DNA from: Chryseobacterium sp. G0186 | Lineage (GTDB): Bacteria > Bacteroidota > Bacteroidia > Flavobacteriales > Weeksellaceae | Direction: 5' to 3' | Assembly: GCF_003815675.1 (NCBI RefSeq) | Contig: NZ_CP033918.1 | Location: forward strand, 2,852,001 to 2,916,000 | DNA length: 64,000 nt | Shown: positions 9,588 to 17,989 of the stretch, piece by piece | How the letters are laid out: every line of letters begins with the position of its first letter | How positions within the stretch are numbered: position 1 is the stretch's first letter | Notes under the pieces: model-generated | What the model was told of the DNA's origin: nothing | The model's database searches: none | What the model saw: the letters and a program-made list of their open reading frames with translations, nothing else | Position numbers and translations under genes: made by a program

Positions 9588-11273
9588 TTATTTTATTCTT
9601 TTTATAGTTTTACTTAAATATTTTTCAATAGCTCTTTGGTCAGGAACAGTGGTAACTTCCTTGGTAAGTGCGTTTTCAAATTCAATTTTCGCTTTTGAGT
9701 ATTCTTTTCTGTGAAAGTAATATTTCCCGGCCAGAAAGTAGCCTTTCCAAAAATCAGGATTTAAAGATTGATAATGAGCAATAAAGCTATCTGTAAGAAC
9801 TTCCTTATGATCAATGGCATCGTTTATCTTTGAACTGAGTTGCCTATATTCTTCATAATTCCTGAATTCCTGTGAATCGGCAAAAGGATCTCTCGCGATA
9901 TTCAGCTGTGATCTTGAAAAATCATTAGGATGCAATCCCTGATCAGAAAATATTTGGTTGAGGTCATAGCATACAAATTCGCCCAACTGATAAGGATTGG
10001 AAGATACCCAGACTAATTTTTTCTGAGGTGAAAATATCACAGCATGATGGGCTAAAAGCTGGTTTAATGCCTTTTCATTTCCATTGCCAATACTTTTATC
10101 CTTTAACCCTGATCTGTCTCTTAAAATAGAGGCCATTTTCTCCGGATTCAGTTTTTTTTCTTCCTGTAAAAGTTCCTGCAGTTTTTCATAACGATAGGCA
10201 GAGTGACTTTCCTTGATGTGCTTCTGATTTCTCTCGTCATCTTTGTAAGCATCAGACTGAAAGTGATTGGTACAAAAAACCTTACTGGTATTCTGCACTT
10301 TATATATTCCGAAATTTTTCGGTGAAACTTCAATGATCACCGCATTTTTATCATTTGCACTTCCTACAAGAATGGATTCTGAAACAAAAACATGTCTTTT
10401 TTTGGCAATGGCAATGGCATCGTCAATATTTTTGGCGTATTGTAGAATTTCTCTGGTCACAAGGGAAATAGGTGTCTTTGCAGTCAAAGGGATCTTTGAT
10501 TTTCCTGCATTGATGGTGACTGTAATTCCCTCTTTATTCATTCCCGAAACCACGCCGATCATTCCGGGCCAGCTTACCGACATGTAAGGAATCCCATTTT
10601 CAGGTTCTATAAATTCTACCAGTTTATTTTTGGAAAAATCGTCGCCTACATAAAAATCAAAATTTCTTCCGATCAAAAGGTCTCCATCCTCGGTATTTTC
10701 ATTCCAAACGGCCAGAGAGGTACATCCTACCATCGCCAGATCCTGCATAGCATGCCCAATATCATGCGCCCCATGCAGATAAAGTGTTCTCAGATACTTG
10801 GAAGCAATAAAATCATACTGATCTGATGAATATTGTGATAAACCATATAATTCTGTCTGATAGTCCTCCCTTACATTGAGGTACATTTTTCGGTTATACC
10901 ACTTTAGAAAGCCATTTAATAGTTTCTGTTTAAATTTTGACGGAACAAATCCTTCTACTTTGGAGAAAAAAATATTTTCCTGCTTCTGCATCAAATCCTT
11001 GGTTAAGGCTCCATTATTATATCCTAACTGCAAAGGATTTCCCTTGATATAAAGCTCCCAGAGCTGTTGTTTATTTTTGGTCAGAAAATTCTGATTAAAG
11101 CGATAAGTAGAATCATTGATTTTATTCACTTTTGGAATCTCCAATGAATATTTCTGTACATCAGGAATATGATGAACAGATTTTGATACCCCGCAAGAAA
11201 TCAAGATAAAGGAAAAAAGGGAATGGATAAGAATCCTTTTATAAAGCAGATGATGGGTATTCGTTTTTTTCAC
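9588..11273 (-). CDS. C45-type autoproteolytic acyltransferase/hydrolase lipoprotein
   Basis: 561 residues. The N-terminus is a lipoprotein signal with Cys27 in FILISCG. The central part has the acyl-CoA:6-aminopenicillanic-acid acyltransferase (peptidase C45) signature MVGCTSLAVW, with the nucleophile Cys184 exposed by self-cleavage in this family, followed by GDLLIGRNFDF. A helical TPR-like tail (about 470-555) follows. Such genes are found in flexirubin clusters. The true substrate is unknown; acyl transfer or hydrolysis on the pigment ester is an inference. It lies 11 bases after the CrtI-like gene in the same direction and is the last gene of the minus-strand arm. Confidence 0.85.
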   Translation of the reverse strand: MKKTNTHHLLYKRILIHSLFSFILISCGVSKSVHHIPDVQKYSLEIPKVNKINDSTYRFNQNFLTKNKQQLWELYIKGNPLQLGYNNGALTKDLMQKQENIFFSKVEGFVPSKFKQKLLNGFLKWYNRKMYLNVREDYQTELYGLSQYSSDQYDFIASKYLRTLYLHGAHDIGHAMQDLAMVGCTSLAVWNENTEDGDLLIGRNFDFYVGDDFSKNKLVEFIEPENGIPYMSVSWPGMIGVVSGMNKEGITVTINAGKSKIPLTAKTPISLVTREILQYAKNIDDAIAIAKKRHVFVSESILVGSANDKNAVIIEVSPKNFGIYKVQNTSKVFCTNHFQSDAYKDDERNQKHIKESHSAYRYEKLQELLQEEKKLNPEKMASILRDRSGLKDKSIGNGNEKALNQLLAHHAVIFSPQKKLVWVSSNPYQLGEFVCYDLNQIFSDQGLHPNDFSRSQLNIARDPFADSQEFRNYEEYRQLSSKINDAIDHKEVLTDSFIAHYQSLNPDFWKGYFLAGKYYFHRKEYSKAKIEFENALTKEVTTVPDQRAIEKYLSKTIKRIK

Positions 11274-11284
11274 TGTAGTTTTTA

Positions 11285-12802
11285 TTAAATCATTTGCTTC
11301 AGACGGTTATCAATAGTTTCTTTTCCTAAAATTTCAGCACAGGTATTGAATGCCCCGATGGTTACGCCTAAAATTCCGTGCATATTTACCGATTGACCTG
11401 TCAAAAACAGATTATCAATTTTTGTGCGGGGAGAAACCATTGTTTTAAGCGGATTATTTGAGTTTTTCATATATCCGTACATATTTCCATCAAAGCTTCC
11501 GATATAATCACGGTAAGACAAAGGTGAAGAGCTGTATACCTGTTTAATGGCGCGTCTAAGATTAGGAATTTTCTTCTCCAGAGCATCAATCATTTTTTCA
11601 GTCTTTTCCAGTTTAAACCTTTCATACAGTTCTCCTCTTTCGTGTTCATCAGCAACGGTATTGAATGTATTTTCCCATTCTCTTACCTCATCAAAATCCA
11701 TGTAGGAAATAGCGGTAAGGCTTTCTGCAAACTCAGGATGATGTTTTGAGGATGTGGATGAAAGCATATAGGTCTCCGGCCAGGTTTCCCTCTTGTAACG
11801 GAATGCATTCCAAACCTGCTTTTCTGATGAATAATGATAAATATTATAGTTAAAGTTCGGAAAACTATGGGGCTTCAAGATAAGATAAACGCTGAAACAT
11901 GATGAAACAGGCTGCCAGCTCAAAACCCTGTTAAGAAATGACTTCTTCAGTCTTTCTTCTCCAATTAGCTTAATAGTAGAGCGGATCTCAATATTGGATA
12001 TAAACTGTTTGGCAGCATATTCTTTTCCTAAAGTTGTTTTTACAGAGGTTAATGTATTATTTTCATTAAAAATAAATTCTGAGACTTCGGAATGCTTGTG
12101 AACTTCTGCTCCATATTGACGGAGCTTCCTGATCAGCAACTTGGATATCTGGCTCCCTCCTTTTGTACATTTATAGGCACTTTGAATATAGGAATTCACC
12201 GTTAAGGCATGAACATAGAAAGGTACGTTTTCAGAATCTCCTGCATACAGGAAATTAGATCCCAACAAGACAGACTGAAGCTTTTTATTCTGTGTAACGG
12301 ATTCTATAAATCTTTTGGTATTTAAATGCAGAATTTCTTCGTTGTAGTGATCCTTTCCTACCACATTATATCTTGGAAACTGGCTGCAAACGTATTGAAT
12401 TTCTTCGCAGTAGCTTTCTAAGTTCTCTTTTTCTTCCGGAAAATATATGGATAGCTGCTCAACAAAATTTTGGTATCCTTGAGCGTGTGGATATTCAATC
12501 TCATCATCACCAAAGGAAATTCTGTCATACCCATCTTCATCCATCTTCTGAAGTTCCAGCTCATCCATGATTTCCAGATAGGAGAAAAAGCGGTTTAGAT
12601 TCTGTCCTTCTGAAAGGCCTCCCAAATAATGAACACCGGTATCAAAAATGAGCTTATCCCGAGAGAAAGTCTGTAGATTTCCGCCATACTGATTGTTTTT
12701 TTCCAGCACACAAACTTTCAGTCCTTCTTTCGCCAAAATAAGAGCCGAAACAAGACCTCCCAATCCGCTGCCGATTACAAGTATGTCATAGTCTTTCTTC
12801 AA
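11285..12802 (-). CDS. CrtI/phytoene-desaturase-like FAD oxidoreductase
   Basis: 505 residues with an N-terminal dinucleotide-binding fold (ILVIGSGLGGLVSALILAKEG, so GSGLGG at 11-16) followed by the E-x-YGGN segment and the C-terminal FLTGQSVNMHGILGVTIGA flavin segment of the CrtI/retinol-saturase family. In flexirubin clusters an enzyme of this kind is thought to oxidise the polyene or the resorcinol precursor. The specific reaction cannot be read from sequence. It is in one run with the C45 gene downstream; the upstream gap of about 150 bases contains a repeat-like stretch. Confidence 0.88.
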   Translation of the reverse strand: MKKDYDILVIGSGLGGLVSALILAKEGLKVCVLEKNNQYGGNLQTFSRDKLIFDTGVHYLGGLSEGQNLNRFFSYLEIMDELELQKMDEDGYDRISFGDDEIEYPHAQGYQNFVEQLSIYFPEEKENLESYCEEIQYVCSQFPRYNVVGKDHYNEEILHLNTKRFIESVTQNKKLQSVLLGSNFLYAGDSENVPFYVHALTVNSYIQSAYKCTKGGSQISKLLIRKLRQYGAEVHKHSEVSEFIFNENNTLTSVKTTLGKEYAAKQFISNIEIRSTIKLIGEERLKKSFLNRVLSWQPVSSCFSVYLILKPHSFPNFNYNIYHYSSEKQVWNAFRYKRETWPETYMLSSTSSKHHPEFAESLTAISYMDFDEVREWENTFNTVADEHERGELYERFKLEKTEKMIDALEKKIPNLRRAIKQVYSSSPLSYRDYIGSFDGNMYGYMKNSNNPLKTMVSPRTKIDNLFLTGQSVNMHGILGVTIGAFNTCAEILGKETIDNRLKQMI

Positions 12803-12834
12803 AAGAGAATGTGTGTTTTTAAATTAAGAAATTT

Positions 12835-12920
12835 GGAAATTAAGAGATTACAGGATCGATATACAGGATACCTATTGTAAACAATATTGTTTTATAATCT
12901 TACCTCCTCAATAATCTTAA
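12835..12920. repeat. Short degenerate inverted repeat of the AATTAAGAGATTA type
   Basis: The left part has AAATTAAGAGATTACAGG; the right part on the opposite strand has ATTAAGATTATTGAGG. A related stretch with two ATTAAAAGATTA copies occurs at 21283-21318. It fills the gap between the acyltransferase and CrtI-like genes. Confidence 0.5.
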
Positions 12921-12955
12921 TGGTTTTCAGTTTTTAGGGAATAAAAATAGAAAAA

Positions 12956-13840
12956 TTAATCAACATCATCCCAAAAATCAAAATAATTAAACCATTGAAG
13001 CGGATATTTCTCCACCATTGTTTCAAGATTTTGAACATAGGATTGTAAAAGTCCCTGAGAATCACGATTTTTAATATTCTGTGCTACTCTAGCATACAGA
13101 TGATAGTGAAGGTTATCTTCTTTCATCACATATACATATACCACGGGTACTCCCAGTCGGGAAGCAATAAGAAAAGGCCCTGCAGGAAATTTTGCACTTT
13201 TCCCCAACAGGTCGGTCTCAAGGTATTTAGATCCCTCGAAATAACGATCTCCTGTAAAGCAGATTAATTCATTATTCGACAAAGCCTGATTGATCTCAAA
13301 AATATGCGACATATCTTCTTTCACGTAGATGAACTTGATATTACTTTCCTTTACCGCAACAGTCTCCAGATATTCCTTGATTACCGTAACCTCCTGGTCA
13401 GTAGTTACCAGATTGATCTGGCAATCAAAATCTATATCGGCAAAGAAGTGTTCCGCAATTTCAAAATTTCCGATATGGGCACTGATAAGAACTCCTCCTT
13501 TTTTGGCTGCCAAAAGATTTCTGAGGTTTTCAATCCCATCAAATTCGTAGGTATATTTTTCTCTTAAGCCTGCAGAAATAGCCGTTTTGTCAATAAGAAC
13601 TTTCCCAAAGGTAAAATAGCTCTTAAAAATGGAACGCTTAGCTTTCCAATATCCGTAGTTGAGTCTTTTTTGGAAGTAATAAAGAATATATCGGTTACTC
13701 TTCTTCTGAAACAAAGAGTAATAGGCTGCCACAAAGTAAAGCACCCCATATGAACTCCTGATTCCGATATTTCTAATGCACCAGACGAATATTCTGTACC
13801 CCAGTACCGTCCCCTTAGATTTACCTTTCCACTTGTTCAT
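12956..13840 (-). CDS. LpxL/HtrB-like lysophospholipid acyltransferase
   Basis: 294 residues. The HX4E acyltransferase motif is visible in SAHIGNFEIAEH, followed by the GDRYFEGSKY region and FPAGPFLIASRLGVPVVYVYV, all typical of the lipid A late-acyltransferase family. Members in flexirubin and aryl-polyene clusters are thought to transfer an ACP-bound chain to an alcohol or amine acceptor, here perhaps forming the ester between polyene acid and resorcinol, or anchoring the pigment in a lipid. Which of these applies is inference. The family normally sits on the cytoplasmic face of the inner membrane with an N-terminal membrane segment (about 15-40). Confidence 0.87.
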   Translation of the reverse strand: MNKWKGKSKGTVLGYRIFVWCIRNIGIRSSYGVLYFVAAYYSLFQKKSNRYILYYFQKRLNYGYWKAKRSIFKSYFTFGKVLIDKTAISAGLREKYTYEFDGIENLRNLLAAKKGGVLISAHIGNFEIAEHFFADIDFDCQINLVTTDQEVTVIKEYLETVAVKESNIKFIYVKEDMSHIFEINQALSNNELICFTGDRYFEGSKYLETDLLGKSAKFPAGPFLIASRLGVPVVYVYVMKEDNLHYHLYARVAQNIKNRDSQGLLQSYVQNLETMVEKYPLQWFNYFDFWDDVD

Positions 13841-13861
13841 AATACAATCTACCAGTTGAGC

Positions 13862-13940
13862 AATTTAACAATGTAACAACCTGTTGATAGTTCAATACCA
13901 TGGTGATTGCCACATTGTTATACTGTTATATTGTTACATT
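13862..13940. repeat. Inverted repeat of the TAACAATGTA family, copy 1
   Basis: AATTTAACAATGTAACA at the left and TGTTACATT at the right (AATGTAACA/TGTTACATT perfect 9 bp) flank further degenerate TAACAAT units. A second copy lies at 15459-15549, also between genes of the pigment cluster. Confidence 0.6.
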
Positions 13941-13965
13941 ATTAAAATAAAGATTTATGCAATAC

Positions 13966-14220
13966 TTATGCTTTTTTTTCAGCAATCTTATGTTCAATGG
14001 TTGTATAGAAATCATCAAATGTTATCATTTTTTTGAAATCTGCTTCTCCTAATTTCACTCCGAAATTAGATTCGATCACAACAACCATGTCTATATAATC
14101 CAGGCTATCTAAGCCTAATGTATTTTTAAGGTTGGCATCATTACTGATTTCATCTCCGTCAACTTCAAATTCGTTTACTAGAAAATCATTAACAATAGCA
14201 ACAATTTTTTCCCTTTCCAT
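13966..14220 (-). CDS. Acyl carrier protein
   Basis: With the ATG at 14220 the protein has 84 residues and starts MEREKIVAIVNDF; a start at 14232 would add four residues and overlap the ketosynthase gene. The phosphopantetheine site is Ser39 in LGLDSLDYID. The protein is a free-standing type II carrier and probably holds the growing aryl-polyene chain. It follows the ketosynthase gene by 4 bases, so the pair is translationally coupled. A repeat element and then the acyltransferase gene lie downstream. Confidence 0.93.
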   Translation of the reverse strand: MEREKIVAIVNDFLVNEFEVDGDEISNDANLKNTLGLDSLDYIDMVVVIESNFGVKLGEADFKKMITFDDFYTTIEHKIAEKKA

Positions 14221-14224
14221 GTTT

Positions 14225-15445
14225 TTAATCAAATTTTTTAACTATTAGTGCAGAATTGGTTCCCCCGAACCCAAAAGAATTCGACAAAAATACATCAATT
14301 TTTTGAGTTTTTGTTTCAGAGACTAAATTTATCCTTTGTGCTTCATTATCAGGATTTTCCAGGTTGATATTGGGAGCAACAAAATCATTCTGCATCATCA
14401 GAATTGAGTAAATAACTTCACTTGCGCCAGCCATCCAGCATTCGTGCCCGGTCATGGATTTGGTAGAACTTACGGGAACTTCACTTCCAAAGATCTCATA
14501 AATTGCCTTTGCTTCGTTGGCATCACCAATGGGCGTAGAAGTTGCGTGGGCATTGATATAATCGATATCTGAGGCATTCAAACCTGATTGCTTCAAGGCT
14601 CTGTCCATCGCCAGGGCAGGTCCGTCAACATTTGGGGTTGAAATATGACCTCCGTTCGATGAAAAACCATATCCTATAATTTCAGCAAGGATGGTGGCTC
14701 CTCTTTTTTGGGCAGATTCTAAGCTTTCCACGATTAAACTTGCGGCTCCGCCACTCGGAATTAAGCCGTCTCTTCCTGCGTCGAAAGGTCTTGATGCTTT
14801 TGTAGGCTCGTCTTCCCTTGCTGAGAACACTCCCAAACCATCAAAGCTGGCCATAGAATATTTATTGGTTTCCTGTGCTCCTCCACAGATGATCATGTCC
14901 TGAAATCCGTTTTTGATCATCATATAGGCTAATCCTAATGAGTGTGAACCACTTGCACAGGCTGCACTGATGGTAAGATTGATTCCTTTTAGCTTGAAAA
15001 TTGTGGAAAGGTTCATCGTTACGGTTGAGTTCATTGACTTAAAGATCGCACCTGATCCCATCAATGTTGTATCTTTCTTTTCTCTGGCAATGTCGATAGA
15101 TTCTACAACAGCCTTGGAAACGCTGTCGTTTCCGTATAATATTCCCACTTCATGAGAATCCAAGAACTCATCATCCAGATTTGCCTGCTTTAATGCATCA
15201 ATAGTGGCGAGATAAGCATATTCGCTTTCTTCTCCCATGCTTACTCGCTGGCGTCTGTTCAAGAGATTCTTTAAATCAGGCTTTGGAACAACTCCTGTAA
15301 GGCCTGATCTGAAACCGAATTCTTTTCTATCCTGATCTAAAACAATACCGGATTTTCCTTGATATAGGGATTCCCTGACCTCTTCTAAAGATGTCCCGAT
15401 GCAGGAATAAATTCCCATTCCGGTAATTACAACCCTATTTTCCAT
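14225..15445 (-). CDS. FabF-like beta-ketoacyl-ACP synthase
   Basis: 406 residues, normal for a KAS I/II enzyme. The catalytic triad is visible: Cys163 in AACASGSHSLG, His300 in INAHATSTPIGD and His334 in SMTGHECWMAG. The last motif replaces the usual GHTLGAAG, which I believe is common in this branch. It would catalyse chain elongation on ACP for the polyene. Only one ketosynthase is present in the window; a partner chain-length factor, if needed, must lie outside. It is followed after 4 bases by the ACP gene. Confidence 0.93.
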   Translation of the reverse strand: MENRVVITGMGIYSCIGTSLEEVRESLYQGKSGIVLDQDRKEFGFRSGLTGVVPKPDLKNLLNRRQRVSMGEESEYAYLATIDALKQANLDDEFLDSHEVGILYGNDSVSKAVVESIDIAREKKDTTLMGSGAIFKSMNSTVTMNLSTIFKLKGINLTISAACASGSHSLGLAYMMIKNGFQDMIICGGAQETNKYSMASFDGLGVFSAREDEPTKASRPFDAGRDGLIPSGGAASLIVESLESAQKRGATILAEIIGYGFSSNGGHISTPNVDGPALAMDRALKQSGLNASDIDYINAHATSTPIGDANEAKAIYEIFGSEVPVSSTKSMTGHECWMAGASEVIYSILMMQNDFVAPNINLENPDNEAQRINLVSETKTQKIDVFLSNSFGFGGTNSALIVKKFD

Positions 15446-15458
15446 TTATATATATTGA

Positions 15459-15549
15459 ATTTAACAATGTATCAGCCTAGCAAGGCAACCCTATTTTGAT
15501 TGAGGCTCAAACAACATTGGAACACTGTACATTGGTATATTGTTAGATT
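15459..15549. repeat. Inverted repeat of the TAACAATGTA family, copy 2
   Basis: AATTTAACAATGTATCA at the left faces AATCTAACAATATACCA on the opposite strand at the right end. It resembles the element at 13862-13940 and fills the gap between the FabG-like and ketosynthase genes. Confidence 0.6.
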
Positions 15550-15551
15550 AT

Positions 15552-16283
15552 TTACGAGTAAATACCGCCGTTAATATTAATCACTTCTCCTGTAATATAA
15601 GAAGATTTCCTGGAGGCTAAAAAGGCTACTAAATCAGCCACTTCTTCTGCTTCTCCAAATCGGTTGGCAGGGATCATCGCCTTCAATTCTTCTTCATTAA
15701 AATCCTGGGTCATATCTGTTTTGATAAAGCCCGGGGCCACTGCATTTACGGTAACATTTCTTTTGGCTACTTCCTGAGCAAGTGCCTTTGTAGCTCCCAC
15801 CAAAGCTCCCTTCGCTGCAGAATAATTGGTTTGCCCTGCAGTTCCTTTTACTCCGGAAACGGAAACCATATTGATGATTCTTCCGTATTTGTTACGAAGC
15901 AGCTTTTGGATAAAGAAATTGGTTACATTAAAAAATCCATCTAAACTTGTATTGATCACGTTGTTCCAGTCTTCTTTCTGCATCCACATAAACAAACCGT
16001 CTCTTGTAATTCCGGCGTTGTTGATGATAACCTCTACCAATGCTTCGGAATTTTTCTCCTGCCAAGCTGTTAAAACACTTTGTACTTCTTCAGCATTTCC
16101 TACATCAAATTTAAGAATTTCTCCTGTAGCACCAAGTTCTTCTACTTTAGCCAAAGTTTCCTTTGCTGCAGCTTCGTTGGAAGTGTAGTTAATGAGTATA
16201 TGATAGTTTTTTTCTTCAGCCAGTTTTATACAGATCGCCCTCCCGATTCCTCTGGAGCCTCCTGTTACAATTGCACATTTCAT
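15552..16283 (-). CDS. FabG-like 3-oxoacyl-ACP reductase
   Basis: 243 residues, a classical short-chain dehydrogenase. The NADP-binding motif is TGGSRGIGRAI near the N-terminus, NNAGI lies at about 88-92, and the active-site residues are Ser141, Tyr154 and Lys158 (NYSAAK). The C-terminal YITGEVININGG segment is typical of FabG. It would reduce the 3-oxo group after each elongation step of the polyene. The gene lies in the minus-strand pigment arm between the ammonia-lyase and the ketosynthase; general fatty-acid FabG activity cannot be excluded. Confidence 0.92.
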   Translation of the reverse strand: MKCAIVTGGSRGIGRAICIKLAEEKNYHILINYTSNEAAAKETLAKVEELGATGEILKFDVGNAEEVQSVLTAWQEKNSEALVEVIINNAGITRDGLFMWMQKEDWNNVINTSLDGFFNVTNFFIQKLLRNKYGRIINMVSVSGVKGTAGQTNYSAAKGALVGATKALAQEVAKRNVTVNAVAPGFIKTDMTQDFNEEELKAMIPANRFGEAEEVADLVAFLASRKSSYITGEVININGGIYS

Positions 16284-16317
16284 GCGTTAGTGTTTATTTC
16301 GTTTTTAGTTTTTTAAG

Positions 16318-16331
16318 TTAGCTTAAGCTAA
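16318..16331. repeat. Perfect 14-bp palindrome upstream of FabG-like gene
   Basis: TTAGCTTAAGCTAA is its own reverse complement. It lies 35 bases upstream of the FabG-like start and 40 bases after the ammonia-lyase stop. It could be an operator or a short terminator stem; no T run follows. Confidence 0.45.
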
Positions 16332-16370
16332 TATCCCTTGATCATATAGACAATTGATTACTGCTAATAA

Positions 16371-17894
16371 TTACATTGTCTTTAAATATTTCTTCACCAC
16401 CTCAAGATATGGATACATCACCATATCATCAGAAAATGCAGGGATAATTTTTCTGATCTCATCATACAGTTCCTTGGTAGATGATGACACCTTATCCTGA
16501 AACCCAAGATATTCAATAGCCTGAATGATGGTAATGGCTTCAATCGCCAATACTTCGAATGCATTTTCAATAACCTTTCTGCAGATGACAGCTGCATTAG
16601 TTCCCATGCTTACGATATCCTGATTATCATTATTATTCGGAATACTGTGAACGTACATAGGATTAGATAACGTCTGACTTTCTGCTGTAGTAGAAGTAGC
16701 CGTAAACTGTACACCCTGCATACCAAAATTGAACCCCAATTTACCTAAATTTACAAAAGGAGGCAAAATTTCGTTGATTTTAGCATTCAACAAATAATTC
16801 AACTGTCTTTCTGCAAGCATGGTAAGCTTGGTGACTACAATTTTAAGCTTATCCATTTCAAGGGAGATATAATCCCCGTGGAAATTCCCTCCATGATAAA
16901 CATGTTGATCTTCTACATTGATAATCGGATTATCATTGGCAGAATTGATCTCATTTTCAAGAACTTTTTCCGTATATTCCAACGTATCCAATACCGGACC
17001 CAGAATTTGCGGAACACATCTTAGGGAATAATATTCCTGTACTTTTTCTTTGAATACTTTTTCCTGCTCTTCAAAATGAGTATAAAGATGATCTTCTCTT
17101 TTTCTGATCAGTTTACTGTCAGCAAGGTGAGCACGCATTCTTTCTGCTACTTTCTGTTGACCGTAATGTCTTTTGGTTCCGTTTAAAGCCTCAGAAAAAT
17201 GATCATCATAAGCCTGAACAATTTCGTTAATTGCACAGGAAAGCCTAATGGAAATATCTGTTAATTGGTTCGCTTTATAAGCATTTACAATACCTATTCC
17301 TGACATCACGGAAGTACCGTTCATTAAAGCAAGTCCTTCACGAATCTCTACTTGTATTGGTTCCAATCCCTCGATTTGAAAAACCTCTTTTGTAGATTTT
17401 CTTTCTCCTTTATAAAAAACCTCCCCTTCTCCGATCAATACCAAAGCAAGGTGGGCTAATTGAACTAAGTCTCCACTGGCTCCTACTCCTCCGTGTTCAA
17501 AAATTAACGGGGTAATATCTCTGTTGATCAGCTCCTGAAGAAGATAAATAACAGACTCATGTACTCCTGAGTTTCCTAATGACAGGGTATTCAGTCTTGC
17601 CAGCATACAGGCTTTTACTTCTTCTGCCGGTAAAGGGTTTCCAATTCCTGAGGAATGGCTTCTTATCAGGTTATACTGCAGCTGATGAGTATCTTCATCA
17701 CTGATCTTGAATTGAGCCATAGGCCCAAATCCGGTATTCACACCGTATATTACTTTATTTTTTGAAAACTCCTTTAAAAACTGAAAACTTGCATTCACTC
17801 TTGATAAAAGTGATTCATCCAGTTCTATTTTTTCATTCTCAATGATAATTTTTTGAAAGTCTTTCAGTTCTAAAAAGTTATTTATTTTCATCAA
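16371..17894 (-). CDS. Tyrosine ammonia-lyase of the HAL/PAL/TAL family
   Basis: 507 residues. The MIO cofactor triad Ala139-Ser140-Gly141 is visible in GGVGASGDLVQLAHLAL and the catalytic tyrosine in YGVNTGFGPMAQ (Tyr50). From memory the sequence is close along its whole length to the characterised F. johnsoniae tyrosine ammonia-lyase, including QYNLIRSHSSG and LARLNTLSLGNSGVH, so deamination of L-tyrosine to 4-coumarate is the best call; histidine as substrate is less likely. 4-Coumarate is the aryl starter of flexirubins, and the gene heads the minus-strand biosynthetic run. A 95-base gap separates it from the divergent halogenase-like gene. Confidence 0.93.
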   Translation of the reverse strand: MMKINNFLELKDFQKIIIENEKIELDESLLSRVNASFQFLKEFSKNKVIYGVNTGFGPMAQFKISDEDTHQLQYNLIRSHSSGIGNPLPAEEVKACMLARLNTLSLGNSGVHESVIYLLQELINRDITPLIFEHGGVGASGDLVQLAHLALVLIGEGEVFYKGERKSTKEVFQIEGLEPIQVEIREGLALMNGTSVMSGIGIVNAYKANQLTDISIRLSCAINEIVQAYDDHFSEALNGTKRHYGQQKVAERMRAHLADSKLIRKREDHLYTHFEEQEKVFKEKVQEYYSLRCVPQILGPVLDTLEYTEKVLENEINSANDNPIINVEDQHVYHGGNFHGDYISLEMDKLKIVVTKLTMLAERQLNYLLNAKINEILPPFVNLGKLGFNFGMQGVQFTATSTTAESQTLSNPMYVHSIPNNNDNQDIVSMGTNAAVICRKVIENAFEVLAIEAITIIQAIEYLGFQDKVSSSTKELYDEIRKIIPAFSDDMVMYPYLEVVKKYLKTM

Positions 17895-17915
17895 TTAAAA
17901 GTAATAGTTGATAAT

Positions 17916-17949
17916 TTTGTAAAATATTAATTATTTGTCACTAATTTTG
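17916..17949 (+). promoter_or_regulatory. Bacteroidota-type promoter for the halogenase-like gene
   Basis: TTTG at 17916-17919 and TAATTTTG at 17942-17949 are separated by 22 bases and match the -33 TTTG and -7 TAnnTTTG consensus. The predicted start of transcription is about 35 bases before the ATG at 17990. Confidence 0.65.
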
Positions 17950-17989
17950 CGGCAAAGATAAAAGTTATTATTAAAATAAAAAATCAAAG

